Below are positions 1 through 8,723 of a stretch of DNA of 46,947 bases, in pieces; within the stretch, counting starts at the first letter, position 1, and each line of letters opens with the position of its first letter. The notes beneath the pieces were generated by a model. That model saw only the letters and a program-made list of their open reading frames with translations. It was not told the origin of the DNA and made no database searches. A program made the position numbers and the translations under genes. The DNA is from a virus, in IMG/VR virus record IMGVR_UViG_3300046506_000050, positions 1-46,947 of that record; one strand, 5' to 3'.

Positions 1-127
1 AGGGCGACAAGCTCGCGCTGACCGTCCCGGATGATCCTGCGAAGGCGGCTCAGTTCTGGAAGGACAACCTGCCCGCAGGGTTCTACGCAGTGCGCGACAA
101 CCAAGGGCTGTACCAGGTGTACTACGG
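1..127. repeat. Terminal overlap of a circular assembly, left copy
   Basis: These 127 bases are identical to 46821-46947. The reading frame of the gp15-like gene runs unbroken through the join, and the joined gene is an exact multiple of three. An exact 127-base overlap is typical of a de Bruijn graph assembler closing a circle, so it is most likely an assembly feature and not a biological terminal repeat. A T7-like terminal repeat would be expected in non-coding DNA beyond the terminase, not inside a virion gene. Confidence 0.93.
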
Positions 128-272
128 CTATCGCGTGAAGGGCGACCAGAACGCAGCGACGACACAGTTGGACCAGAACCAGCACGACTACCACTCCCCG
201 TGGAATACGCAGAAGCGTTCGTTCCAGAACCAACTCCAAGACGCGGCTTCGACTCGCGGCACTGTCCGATGA
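1..272 (+). CDS. gp15-like internal virion protein, C-terminal end (continues from 46947)
   Basis: This is the 3' end of the gene that begins at 44510; the window boundary cuts it. Joined across the 127-base overlap, the product is 860 residues ending in STRGTVR. The stop TGA (270-272) overlaps the ATG of the lysozyme gene (269-271) as ATGA, which implies translational coupling. The role is described under the 44510 entry: in T7 the equivalent protein forms part of the inner core ejected into the host envelope. The tail of the protein is polar and Gln/Asn-rich, with no recognisable domain of its own. Confidence 0.9.
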   Translation, partial: GDKLALTVPDDPAKAAQFWKDNLPAGFYAVRDNQGLYQVYYGYRVKGDQNAATTQLDQNQHDYHSPWNTQKRSFQNQLQDAASTRGTVR

Positions 273-1168
273 CACCTGAGCAACCTCCCATCATCGCGTC
301 GGAGCAGCCCCCAATCCTCCAGGACCAAGGGCTGCACCCCGACGTGGACCCCGATCAAATCGCGCACAACGCGATGAAGCAAGTGATCGACAAGCAGACG
401 CAGCAAGGTCTGCTGAAGGTCCCTAACACCCCCATCCCTGGGGCCACGACGTACAACGTCGATTCGTTTCTTAACTACCTCCACATGAACAAAGCAGATG
501 TACCTCCGTTCAAGGGAGCGGCTGTACCCAATGGCGGCTGGTTCGACCAGGCGTCGCAGGCAATCGGTGGCACCGAAGGCTTCGAGGGTCGTGCGTACTG
601 GGGCGTCTATGCGCCCGAGCGGCAGACCAACGGCATCTTCGTGAAGCCGGGGCAAGTCAGCGCGAGCACGAAGTCCGAAGTATCGATCGGTTACGGCTAC
701 AACCTAACCGGCAACGCGGACTCGCGCGACGTCTTCAAGAAGCAACTCGGCTACTCGGACGCGGACTATGACGGCGTCCTGAACGGCACGAAGGAAATCA
801 CGCCCGACGAGGCGCTTAAGCTGCGGGCCTACAAGATTTACGAGATGAACGGTTACCTGAACAATCTCGTCAAGGTGCCGCTCCAAGACTACCAACGCGC
901 GGCCCTGGTCTCGATGGTCTACAACTTCGGCCCCGGTGGCTTCAAGAAGACCGGCATCCCCGATGCGATCAATGCGGGCAAGTCGCCACAAGAGGTCGCT
1001 CAGTTGATCCAGAACGCCTCCCCGAACCAGAAGAAGCTCCAATCGCGACGTCAGGCCGAAGCCCAGCTTTTCCTCGGTGCGAAGAACGGTGCTTCGCTGC
1101 TGGCCAGCACCACTTCGAACTACACACAACCGGCGCAAGTCGGTGACCCCAACGACGACCAGTCGTAA
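269..1168 (+). CDS. Virion-associated lysozyme (GH24-like muramidase)
   Basis: The 299-residue protein probably cuts peptidoglycan during DNA entry and may also serve in lysis. After a Pro/Gln-rich leader of about 95 residues comes a GH24-like domain: candidate catalytic Glu103 or Glu106 in GGTEGFEGRAY, then SIGYGYN (139-145), QRAALVSMVYNFGPGG (209-224), and an RRQAE segment near 283, the usual C-terminal signature. ATG 269 is preferred over an in-frame GTG at 200 because it forms an ATGA overlap with the upstream virion gene. In T7 the peptidoglycan-cutting domain is fused to gp16; here it is a separate protein just before the gp16-like gene. No signal peptide is visible, and no other endolysin was found, so it may do both jobs. 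The family call is by motif only. Confidence 0.8.
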   Translation: MTPEQPPIIASEQPPILQDQGLHPDVDPDQIAHNAMKQVIDKQTQQGLLKVPNTPIPGATTYNVDSFLNYLHMNKADVPPFKGAAVPNGGWFDQASQAIGGTEGFEGRAYWGVYAPERQTNGIFVKPGQVSASTKSEVSIGYGYNLTGNADSRDVFKKQLGYSDADYDGVLNGTKEITPDEALKLRAYKIYEMNGYLNNLVKVPLQDYQRAALVSMVYNFGPGGFKKTGIPDAINAGKSPQEVAQLIQNASPNQKKLQSRRQAEAQLFLGAKNGASLLASTTSNYTQPAQVGDPNDDQS

Positions 1169-1173
1169 CCCAA

Positions 1174-1189
1174 AGCCCCTTCGGGGGCT
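1174..1189 (+). terminator. UUCG-loop hairpin between lysozyme and core protein genes
   Basis: AGCCCC and GGGGCT form a six-pair stem with a TTCG tetraloop, followed by CTCTCTC rather than a clean T-run. It could be a weak terminator or a stabilising hairpin. It lies 13 bases before the ATG at 1202, so it could also affect initiation of the core protein gene. Confidence 0.4.
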
Positions 1190-1201
1190 CTCTCAAATTC
1201 T

Positions 1202-4200
1202 ATGGCAGACAATACGACCCCAGCACCCGTCATCGACGCCGTCCCTGGTGTCGGCATGGACGCCCAGCCGAACAACGTCGGCATCCACGTCAAGCAGGAC
1301 ACCGAAGTCGCTGACCTCGGTAAGCCCTCCGCGCTCGAAGTAGCAGCGGCTGACTGGCGCACGAATACCCTAATCGGGCAAGGCTACCGCGAGTTGACGC
1401 ACGCAGACATCTCCGAGCCGAAGGACCCTTCCTTCAACCCGTGGGAATACCTGAAGCAGAACGAGGCGCAGTACCGGGACATCCTCCCGTATGCGCTGGC
1501 TGACTCTTCGATCAACATGATTCAATCCGAGGGCGGGCTTCGCACGTACCTCGACGGCCAACGTCTCAACCTGAAGGACCGCGAGATGGTCGCTCGGGGA
1601 GACACTTGGGGTCACCTGGCAGGCATGGGTGCCTCGATGTTCGACCTGACGTCCGCTGCCTCCTTTGGTGGTGTAGCGCTCGGAGGCATCAAGGCTGCCT
1701 CGACTGTCGGTAGCGTCCTCAAGAGCGCTGGTGTCTTCGCGCTCGACGCGGCGGCACAGGAAGGCGCACTGCAACTTACGGACTCCACGCGAGACGCAGA
1801 CCCCAAAGACCTCTTCATGAACATCGGCATCGCTGCTTCGCTCGGCGGTGTCGTGGGTGGCATCTTCAAGCACGCAAAGCCTGACAGTGTCCTCAACCCA
1901 ACGCACCCCGACAACCCGCTGCATCCCGATAACGTGGACAAGCCGCAGCCGGTGGTCGAGATGCAACTGGGTCAGACGCCCGAAGAGGGCTTCACGCTCG
2001 ACCCCTACGGTCGCAAGGAGCCCACGTTCGGCACGGCTGACTCTGTCGGTGCGGCTCGCGCTGATGCGAATGCAGCGTCCGACTTCGAGGCTGGCACTGA
2101 ACTGGCCCAAGGCGGCCGGATCGCACGGGCACTCGACAAGACAACGACGTTCATGGGTGCGACGCCTATGCAGCGCTTCAGCAACTACTCGATCCCCGAG
2201 GCCCGCGAATTGTTCCTGGGCCTGGCTGATACGGGCGGCATGCTGACCAAGGCCAACCTGGAGGGTGTGTCTCACGGCCCCTCGGCGGAAGACCTCGCGC
2301 TGCTGAACGGGCAGAAGTTCAAGTTCGACATGGGCCAGATCGATAACGTCTGGAACGAAGCGAACCAAGCGCTCGGTCAGTCCGCGTTCGAGACGAACGT
2401 GAAGGACAAGCTGACCTCTGCGTCCCAAGGCGCGGTCGATAGAAACACGCTGCCGCGTGATGCGTTCAACCAGGCAGTCTTCACGATCATGCGCGGCTCG
2501 AACACGGCCACGCCCAGCGCTCAAATCTCCGAGAACGTCATGAAGGCCCTGCGGGACTCGGGACTCACCGAGGCTCAGGCCAAGGTGGTTCACCCGCTGG
2601 TCTACAAGGCAGAGAAGACGGCCCACGACTCCATGGAGGCTCTGTGGGACCGAGGCGTCAAGGTGGGTGCAATCGAACCCGACGCGAAGGGCGAAGGGCG
2701 CTACGGCGCTCCCCAAGTCTATGACCGTGCCCAGATCGCGCGGAACATGCAGGAGTTCAAGAACGACCTGCACGAAGTGTTCGGCTCGAACCCGACCGAG
2801 TGGTGGCTACGCGAGGAAGGTCACATCAAGGACCCCAACGCAGCCCCGCTACCTGAAGGCGTCGAAGGGCCGCAGTACGCGTCCTGGGACGAGATGAAGG
2901 AGAAGGCCACGCCCACGGAACTGAACGACGTCCTGCGGGCATGGCGCGGCGAAGAGAACGACTGGACCAACTCGATGCTCCAGGCGCGGGTCGATGAGGC
3001 CACGCGTCGGCAAGCGGGCGCACAGCACGACGCTGCGGACATCCTGCAACTTCACGCTGGTGCAGAGCGCGAGTGGAAGCGTGCGAAGCTCGATGAGATG
3101 CAGACGCGCGGTCGGAGCCTCGAACGGAACGCCGTGCTGCGCAAGGTGGCCTCGGCTACCTACGCGGCGCAGAAGGCAGACGCCAAGGTAAGCATTGCAC
3201 TGGACAAGCTGGGCGGCGACGAGTCGGCATACACCGACATCGTGAACACCCTGCAAGAACAGGGCATGCGTGTCGATGAGGCTGGTGCAGCCGTCCAGAA
3301 GGCGCGTGAGCGTCTCGCTGCAACGTCTGAAGCTCAGAGCCTCACCGAGTCCCTCAAGGGCAAGGTGGAGGACCTGAAGGGCCAGCAGGCGGCTACCCGT
3401 GCGGAGAAGGCTGATGTCCTCGGAGAACTGAAGGACGTCTCCGAGAACCTGGGTGGCACCGAGCGTGCCCGTGCTCAGACTCCGCTCCGTCAGCAACGCA
3501 ATGCGCTCAACACGCAGCGCAAGGCGACGCAGGCTGAGATCAACGAGGCGAAGGCCACTATCCGCGAGGCCATGGAAGAACGCCGGGAGGCGCAAGAGTC
3601 CCTGCGACGCGCGAACGCCGACTTCGACTCAGTCGCCAAGGACTACGCGAACAGCCAGCGATGGCACGACGCAGCGGCGGCTGAAGTGAAGAAGATCATG
3701 GACGACGAGAAGGAAGCCCTGCTGAAGCCTGGGCTGGAGCACGAGATGGACGGGCACATTGATGCCGCTAGCCATCTGAAGGAGAAGCTGGAGGAAGCAA
3801 CGGCTGCACGTCGGGACGCATTCGAGTTGCGCAAGCAACTGGGGATGGCCGCGACTGAAGCCGAGGCTGAGTCCAACAAGTCCGCTCATGCTCTGAAGAA
3901 GTCCCTTCGCGACCAGCGACGCCTGGCGCACGAGACGCACCCGGTCCAGAAGGCCGTCGATGAGATGGCGAATCACTTCGCCGGGATCGACAAGGCACCA
4001 AGCGGTCTCCTGCTGGACGAACTGCCCGACTCGGGACGCGTGAAGGAGCGCAAGATCACCTACTCCGATGAGCAGTATCAACGGATGGTGGACAAGGGCT
4101 TCCTGAAGTCCAACGTGGCTGACTTGATGGAGGCGTATCACAAGGACCTCGGCGGGCGCATCGCGCTCCACGAAGCCCTGGGTGGGCCGTTCAACAAGCG

Positions 4201-5611
4201 TATGGAAACAGTGCTCGACTCGTACGACCGGAAGATCGGCGGGCTCGACGGCAAGGCCAAGGTGGCAGCGCAGCAAGAGAAGGCGATGGTGCAGAAGGAC
4301 CTGGAAGGTTTGAAGAACCGAGTCCTCGGTGTATACGAGCCTCGCGGGGACGATCCTGTGACCTACTTCCTCGACCGCGTGCGCGACGCCTCGACTCTCC
4401 GCTTCGTCGGTGGGTTCGTGATGGCGGCTATCAACGACTTGGCAACCGCTGCGTTCGCGGCTCCTGGCTCGGCCCTGAAGGCATTGACCGGCACTGGCAC
4501 CCGTCAGTTCGCTGCGATCCTCAAGGACGTCGCCAAGGGCTCAGAGGGCGCAAAGGAACTCGCTATGCTCATGGGCTCCTTCGAGCATGGGCTGGTGGGC
4601 AACATGTCCGAGCGTCATCTAGGTCGCGGTGCTGGTCGAGAGTACGTCGGGTTCGGTACTGGATTCACGCGGAAGGCAACGACCGCGCTCGAAGTCGGCA
4701 TGCAGCAAGGCATCACTGCGGTCTCCAAGCTCACGGGACTCTCTTCGTGGTCGGACAATATCCGGCGCACGGCGGGCGTCTTCCAGATGGCGAAGATTCG
4801 GCAGTGGGTGGGCCAGGGTTTCGATGCGCTCTCGAAGGGCCAGCAGGCGCAACTCACCGCGCTGGGCATCGGACGCACTGAGGCCAACGGGCTCGCCAAG
4901 CTGTTCGCTGAGCACGGCGAGACGGCAGGCAACGGCTTGTTCTACCCGAACATGGGTAAGTGGGGCACCGGCAGGGACGCGCTGAATCTGCGCACCACGC
5001 TGGAAACTGCGCTCATCAAGACGCAGCGTCGCGCCTCCCTGACTGGCGGCTACGCTCACACTCCGCTCATGATGGACGGCGCGGTGGGTAAGCTGTTCCT
5101 CCAGTTCCAGACGATGGCGTTCGCCTTCGCAAATCACTTCGTTCGCGCGGGTGTTCAGTACGGCGCAGTAACTGGGGACCACACACGGTTCGCTATGGCT
5201 GTGGGCTGGGCGCTCGCTACGGGCGTAGCAATCAACGCCCTGAAGTCGTACCTCAAGGGTGAGGACCCTATCGACCAGTTCGAGAATCGTCCCACCGAGT
5301 TCGCGTACAACATCCTGCAACGCTCGGGACTCCAAGGAGCCTACGGTGCGTACATGGACTCTGGCGTGAAACTTCTCGACCCTCAACTGAAGCAGCAGTT
5401 CGGCTTCACGCTTGGTGGTCAGGGCTCGAAGTTCGCAGCGAATGCGTGGTACGAGAACTTGCTGGGAGCATGGAGCGGCACCCTGAACACGGGTGGTTCT
5501 CTGGTGTCCTCGGCGGTTCAAGGCGATACCGATAAGGTCGCGTCGAAGGCCAAGCAACTCATCCCCCTCAACCAATACTTCGGACTCTCACGATTGCTAT
5601 TCCCTGAGTAA
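1202..5611 (+). CDS. gp16-like giant internal virion (core) protein
   Basis: At 1469 residues this is the largest protein of the phage, comparable to T7 gp16 (about 1318). T7 gp16 is ejected and builds the trans-envelope channel. Position (after the gp14/gp15-like genes, before the tail fibre), length and composition support the call. The N-terminal part has Gly/Ala-rich hydrophobic stretches (residues about 130-225). A very charged Lys/Glu/Ala region (about 600-960) reads as long coiled coil, and the C-terminal part has further hydrophobic helices (about 1060-1100 and 1330-1360). Unlike T7 gp16 it shows no lytic transglycosylase domain; that activity appears to be supplied by the separate lysozyme upstream. 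Its stop overlaps the tail fibre start (TAATG). Confidence 0.88.
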   Translation: MADNTTPAPVIDAVPGVGMDAQPNNVGIHVKQDTEVADLGKPSALEVAAADWRTNTLIGQGYRELTHADISEPKDPSFNPWEYLKQNEAQYRDILPYALADSSINMIQSEGGLRTYLDGQRLNLKDREMVARGDTWGHLAGMGASMFDLTSAASFGGVALGGIKAASTVGSVLKSAGVFALDAAAQEGALQLTDSTRDADPKDLFMNIGIAASLGGVVGGIFKHAKPDSVLNPTHPDNPLHPDNVDKPQPVVEMQLGQTPEEGFTLDPYGRKEPTFGTADSVGAARADANAASDFEAGTELAQGGRIARALDKTTTFMGATPMQRFSNYSIPEARELFLGLADTGGMLTKANLEGVSHGPSAEDLALLNGQKFKFDMGQIDNVWNEANQALGQSAFETNVKDKLTSASQGAVDRNTLPRDAFNQAVFTIMRGSNTATPSAQISENVMKALRDSGLTEAQAKVVHPLVYKAEKTAHDSMEALWDRGVKVGAIEPDAKGEGRYGAPQVYDRAQIARNMQEFKNDLHEVFGSNPTEWWLREEGHIKDPNAAPLPEGVEGPQYASWDEMKEKATPTELNDVLRAWRGEENDWTNSMLQARVDEATRRQAGAQHDAADILQLHAGAEREWKRAKLDEMQTRGRSLERNAVLRKVASATYAAQKADAKVSIALDKLGGDESAYTDIVNTLQEQGMRVDEAGAAVQKARERLAATSEAQSLTESLKGKVEDLKGQQAATRAEKADVLGELKDVSENLGGTERARAQTPLRQQRNALNTQRKATQAEINEAKATIREAMEERREAQESLRRANADFDSVAKDYANSQRWHDAAAAEVKKIMDDEKEALLKPGLEHEMDGHIDAASHLKEKLEEATAARRDAFELRKQLGMAATEAEAESNKSAHALKKSLRDQRRLAHETHPVQKAVDEMANHFAGIDKAPSGLLLDELPDSGRVKERKITYSDEQYQRMVDKGFLKSNVADLMEAYHKDLGGRIALHEALGGPFNKRMETVLDSYDRKIGGLDGKAKVAAQQEKAMVQKDLEGLKNRVLGVYEPRGDDPVTYFLDRVRDASTLRFVGGFVMAAINDLATAAFAAPGSALKALTGTGTRQFAAILKDVAKGSEGAKELAMLMGSFEHGLVGNMSERHLGRGAGREYVGFGTGFTRKATTALEVGMQQGITAVSKLTGLSSWSDNIRRTAGVFQMAKIRQWVGQGFDALSKGQQAQLTALGIGRTEANGLAKLFAEHGETAGNGLFYPNMGKWGTGRDALNLRTTLETALIKTQRRASLTGGYAHTPLMMDGAVGKLFLQFQTMAFAFANHFVRAGVQYGAVTGDHTRFAMAVGWALATGVAINALKSYLKGEDPIDQFENRPTEFAYNILQRSGLQGAYGAYMDSGVKLLDPQLKQQFGFTLGGQGSKFAANAWYENLLGAWSGTLNTGGSLVSSAVQGDTDKVASKAKQLIPLNQYFGLSRLLFPE

Positions 5612-7686
5612 TGCCGTTTCCGCAGACCTACCAGACGGACGGAGTTCAGACCGTCTGGTCGTTCGACTTTCCTTACCTGGATAGGTCGCACATTTTCGTC
5701 ACGGTGAACGAGGCTGCACGCGCGTTCACTTTCGTTGACGACCATACACTCAAGATCGTAGACCTCTTCGGGAACCCTCTCGCAGAAGGTCTGCCTCTCA
5801 AGATTCAACGGGCCACGCCCGACATCGTTGAGTTCGCCGCGTTCAAGGACGCGGCGAACCTGACGGCAGACGACCTGAACCGTGCGCGGCTCCAGGTGTT
5901 GTTCCTGATTCAAGAGCGCTCGGGCGGCATCGCGGGCTCAGTGGGCACAGTGATCCAACTGCTGTCCAACGAGATCGAGACCATCTCGGGTGCGCTCGAC
6001 TCCCTGGCCGAAACCCAAGGCATCCTGCAAGCTGGCCTCCAGACTCTCGATGGTCTCTCTGCAAAAGTGACCGCCGTGGAGAACGGGGCGAAGGCCCTGC
6101 AAGACCAGATCAACCAGGAGATCACAGACCGCGACGCTGCGAACTCCCAGCTTACCCAGCGACTCGATGCGCTGACGGTCGAGCAAGACAACATGTCCGC
6201 ATCGTTTCACTCGGACATCAACCTGCTCCAGTCGGGTCAGGCAGTTCTCGCAAGCAAGACCGACTCGCTCGAAGCCAAGATCGACAACCTCGACCTGGGC
6301 AACAGCGACGAGGAAGACCTGTCCGCGTCGATCATCCAGGCGGCCATCGCCTCGGTGAAGAAGGACTCGGCGCTCGCACAGCAGATCACGACGCTCGAAG
6401 CCGACGTCAACAACAACGTCAAGGCGCTGATCCAGACGGAGCAGACCGTACGCGCGGCTGCGGACGGGGCACTGGCCGAACAGATCACTACGCTCCAGAC
6501 CCAGATCGATGACAACTTGGCGCAAGTCGTTCAAGACATGCAGACCAAGATCGACACCACGAACGGGAAGGTGACCGGACTCTCGGCGCAGTATTCCCTG
6601 AAGGCAGTGGTGCAACGTGCAGACGGCAAGCCAGTCATGGCAGGCATCGGACTCGCGGCGACGGCTAACGATGACTATGTCGGGTCCGAGATCATCATGC
6701 AGGCTGACAAGCTGCTGTTCGTCGCACCGGGCTCCACCAACGATACCCCGAAGGGAATCCTGGAGGCGGGTCTGGTGGATGGCTCACCGACCGTGGTCAT
6801 CCCATCGAACATGATGGGCGACCGGAAGTACCCAGGTCGGCTGCTGGTGGACGGGTCGGTTGAGGCACGGTCGATCAAAGCGAACACGATCACCGGCGAC
6901 AAGCTGGTCGCGGGGACCATCACGACCGACTTGCTCTCGGTGGGCCTCGGAGTGAACCTCCTGAAGAACTCGGAGTTCGTCAACCTCGACGGATGGTTTT
7001 ACGCGGACAACGTGGGCGGCTCGGGGCAGTCATATGCCTTAGACCTGCCGGGGTGGTTCCCTGTGGGCGCACACGCTGCGTACATCCTCTCGAACGGTAC
7101 GTGGTCCTCGACGTCCCCCGACGTGTACGTCGCGGAGTTCTACTCGGACACATGCGCCGTCGTGGCCTCCAGCTACTACGAATACTCCGCCTATGTCGGA
7201 ATTCACCGCTGCATCGGTGACGTGGGTATTCAGTGGCTAGACTCCGCAGGTGCCGTCATCTCCAATAGCGGTTTCGGAACGCCCAGCGCTACTCGCTCGA
7301 CCGTGGGTCAGATGGCAGGCGGCCAAGCGCTCTCGGGTTACCTGCGCCTCGGTGCGATTGCACAGGCCCCGGTTAATGCGGCAGGTGCGCGTCTCATCGT
7401 CCGCAAGGGGATGAACAACACCGACGTCAGCTCCTACATGTTCCTCACGCACCCCATGGTGGCTGAGACAACTGCGTCGGCTACACGTCTACGTCCGTAC
7501 AACCCAGCGGGTCTCGGGACACTCATTACACCCTCGGGCATCTCGACGCCGTCCCTGTCCGCGCTGTCCGCGAACATCGGTCTGCTGCGTACTGCCACAA
7601 CGGGTGCGCGGCTGGAGATCGAATCGAACCAGCTTCGGGTCTATGACAGCAACAACGTGCTCCGCGTGCGTATGGGTATCTTCTGA
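5611..7686 (+). CDS. Tail fibre protein with T7 gp17-type N-terminal anchor
   Basis: This 691-residue protein begins MPFPQTYQTDGVQTVWSFDF, and the first 110 or so residues match the T7 tail-fibre attachment domain (Phage_T7_tail family) that docks the fibre to the tail. Residues about 115-320 are heptad-like and Gln/Asp/Leu-rich, giving a long trimeric coiled coil. The C-terminal half is Gly/Ser/Thr-rich and likely beta-structured, suited to receptor binding or to carrying further tip proteins. Start ATG overlaps the gp16-like stop, and its own TGA overlaps the ATG at 7686 (ATGA). Three further small fibre or tip genes follow, suggesting a multi-protein receptor-binding apparatus rather than the single gp17 of T7. 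Confidence 0.92.
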   Translation: MPFPQTYQTDGVQTVWSFDFPYLDRSHIFVTVNEAARAFTFVDDHTLKIVDLFGNPLAEGLPLKIQRATPDIVEFAAFKDAANLTADDLNRARLQVLFLIQERSGGIAGSVGTVIQLLSNEIETISGALDSLAETQGILQAGLQTLDGLSAKVTAVENGAKALQDQINQEITDRDAANSQLTQRLDALTVEQDNMSASFHSDINLLQSGQAVLASKTDSLEAKIDNLDLGNSDEEDLSASIIQAAIASVKKDSALAQQITTLEADVNNNVKALIQTEQTVRAAADGALAEQITTLQTQIDDNLAQVVQDMQTKIDTTNGKVTGLSAQYSLKAVVQRADGKPVMAGIGLAATANDDYVGSEIIMQADKLLFVAPGSTNDTPKGILEAGLVDGSPTVVIPSNMMGDRKYPGRLLVDGSVEARSIKANTITGDKLVAGTITTDLLSVGLGVNLLKNSEFVNLDGWFYADNVGGSGQSYALDLPGWFPVGAHAAYILSNGTWSSTSPDVYVAEFYSDTCAVVASSYYEYSAYVGIHRCIGDVGIQWLDSAGAVISNSGFGTPSATRSTVGQMAGGQALSGYLRLGAIAQAPVNAAGARLIVRKGMNNTDVSSYMFLTHPMVAETTASATRLRPYNPAGLGTLITPSGISTPSLSALSANIGLLRTATTGARLEIESNQLRVYDSNNVLRVRMGIF

Positions 7687-7988
7687 TGGCGATTGGTCTC
7701 GAAGTCTACGACGGGGCCGGTCGCCTCATCCTAGACGCCACGTCGCGCCCAGGCCGCATCAAGGGGTTCGCGCAAGTCAACGGCAATGCCGGAAGCGTCA
7801 GCGCGGACCTCTCGGACGGCACACCCTTTTACTCGTTCCAGCCTGACTTCATGTTCAAGCACATCTCCAACGTGACCCCTCCGCCTATCTTCACGATCAA
7901 CAGCGGCGGTGTCTCGTGGGTGTATAGCGCGGGCACGGGTAGCTTCACGAACCCGATTACAGGCTGGGTCATCTATGGAGTCTTTTGA
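7686..7988 (+). CDS. Small tail-fibre accessory or tip protein (DUF6453-like)
   Basis: The 100-residue product starts MAIGLEVYDGAGRLILDATSR and ends in an aromatic Gly-rich segment (GWVIYGVF). Short proteins of this look commonly follow tail-fibre genes in phages. The family name is a recollection from the N-terminal pattern, not a search result. Its N-terminus resembles internal segments of the next gene (GLQVFNDVGVLIADAA), suggesting duplication of a small beta-rich module. It is coupled by ATGA overlap to the fibre gene. It may cap the fibre, act as chaperone or contact the receptor. Confidence 0.65.
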   Translation: MAIGLEVYDGAGRLILDATSRPGRIKGFAQVNGNAGSVSADLSDGTPFYSFQPDFMFKHISNVTPPPIFTINSGGVSWVYSAGTGSFTNPITGWVIYGVF

Positions 7989-8720
7989 TTGGGCGCAGGC
8001 TTTCAAGCGTGGACCGACTCGGGCCTCATACAGATCGATGGGCTAACCCCGAACTACCACCTGAGTCAGCAGTATCAGACGGTGACCACACAGGCTAGTC
8101 TGCCCACCGTGACCAACAACGTCGGGAACCAGTTCTCCGCCACGTACTACCAGGCCACCTTCAACTTCACCGGAACCAGTCCGCTATTCGCCTTCTGGGC
8201 AGACGGTGGGCAATGGGTCACGCCGTGGAAGTTCCAGAAGACCGGGGACCTCACATGGCAAGTCCAGTTCATCTCGGCCTACGCGTGCAACATCCGGTTG
8301 TTCATCTTCGACCTGGTGCCCGTGCAGGCCACGACTGCGGGTCTTCAGGTGTTCAACGACGTCGGTGTACTAATCGCTGACGCCGCCTTCCCGATGGCTC
8401 GGGTTATCGACGTGGTCGATGGGCAGTACCTGGCAGGCGCGGGCTACGACGCAACGGGCACTTCGATGCCTGGACCAGGAACGCTATCCCGTGACTACGG
8501 GAAACCTGTGGCCGTCGCATGCGCGTTCCCGGCGCACTACCTGTTCAACACGGGTGATGGCGGAGGCGGTGAGACGACGATGTCTGGCTGGAGTTTCAGC
8601 GGCAATCAGATCACCTGGGAATTTCACACCTTCAACGGCACGCGGGGCGACCACTACGTGGGCTACCGCGAGGCGACCTATTACCGCTTTATGGTTCTCG
8701 ACATGATCGGAATTCTCTAA
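7989..8720 (+). CDS. Tail-fibre accessory protein, two repeats of the 7686-type module
   Basis: The 243-residue product contains an N-terminal copy of the module (WTDSGLIQIDG) and a second near residue 118 (LQVFNDVGVLIADAAFP), each followed by an aromatic-rich beta region. It therefore looks like a tandem duplication of the neighbouring 100-residue protein. No ATG exists at the front in this frame; the TTG at 7989 lies immediately after the TGA of the previous gene and is the likely coupled start. Its function is probably in the receptor-binding tip, inferred from position between two fibre genes. Confidence 0.65.
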   Translation: MGAGFQAWTDSGLIQIDGLTPNYHLSQQYQTVTTQASLPTVTNNVGNQFSATYYQATFNFTGTSPLFAFWADGGQWVTPWKFQKTGDLTWQVQFISAYACNIRLFIFDLVPVQATTAGLQVFNDVGVLIADAAFPMARVIDVVDGQYLAGAGYDATGTSMPGPGTLSRDYGKPVAVACAFPAHYLFNTGDGGGGETTMSGWSFSGNQITWEFHTFNGTRGDHYVGYREATYYRFMVLDMIGIL

Positions 8721-8723
8721 ACA

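Noticed and set aside
200-268. Longer lysozyme start at the in-frame GTG at 200
   Set aside because: It would overlap the gp15-like gene by over 70 bases; ATG 269 with an ATGA overlap fits the coupling seen throughout.
1370-2773. Long minus-strand frames opposite large structural genes (also 18388-19623 and 44822-46606)
   Set aside because: They mirror high-GC coding genes on the + strand, are Arg/Leu/His-rich, and have no ribosome binding sites or family pattern.
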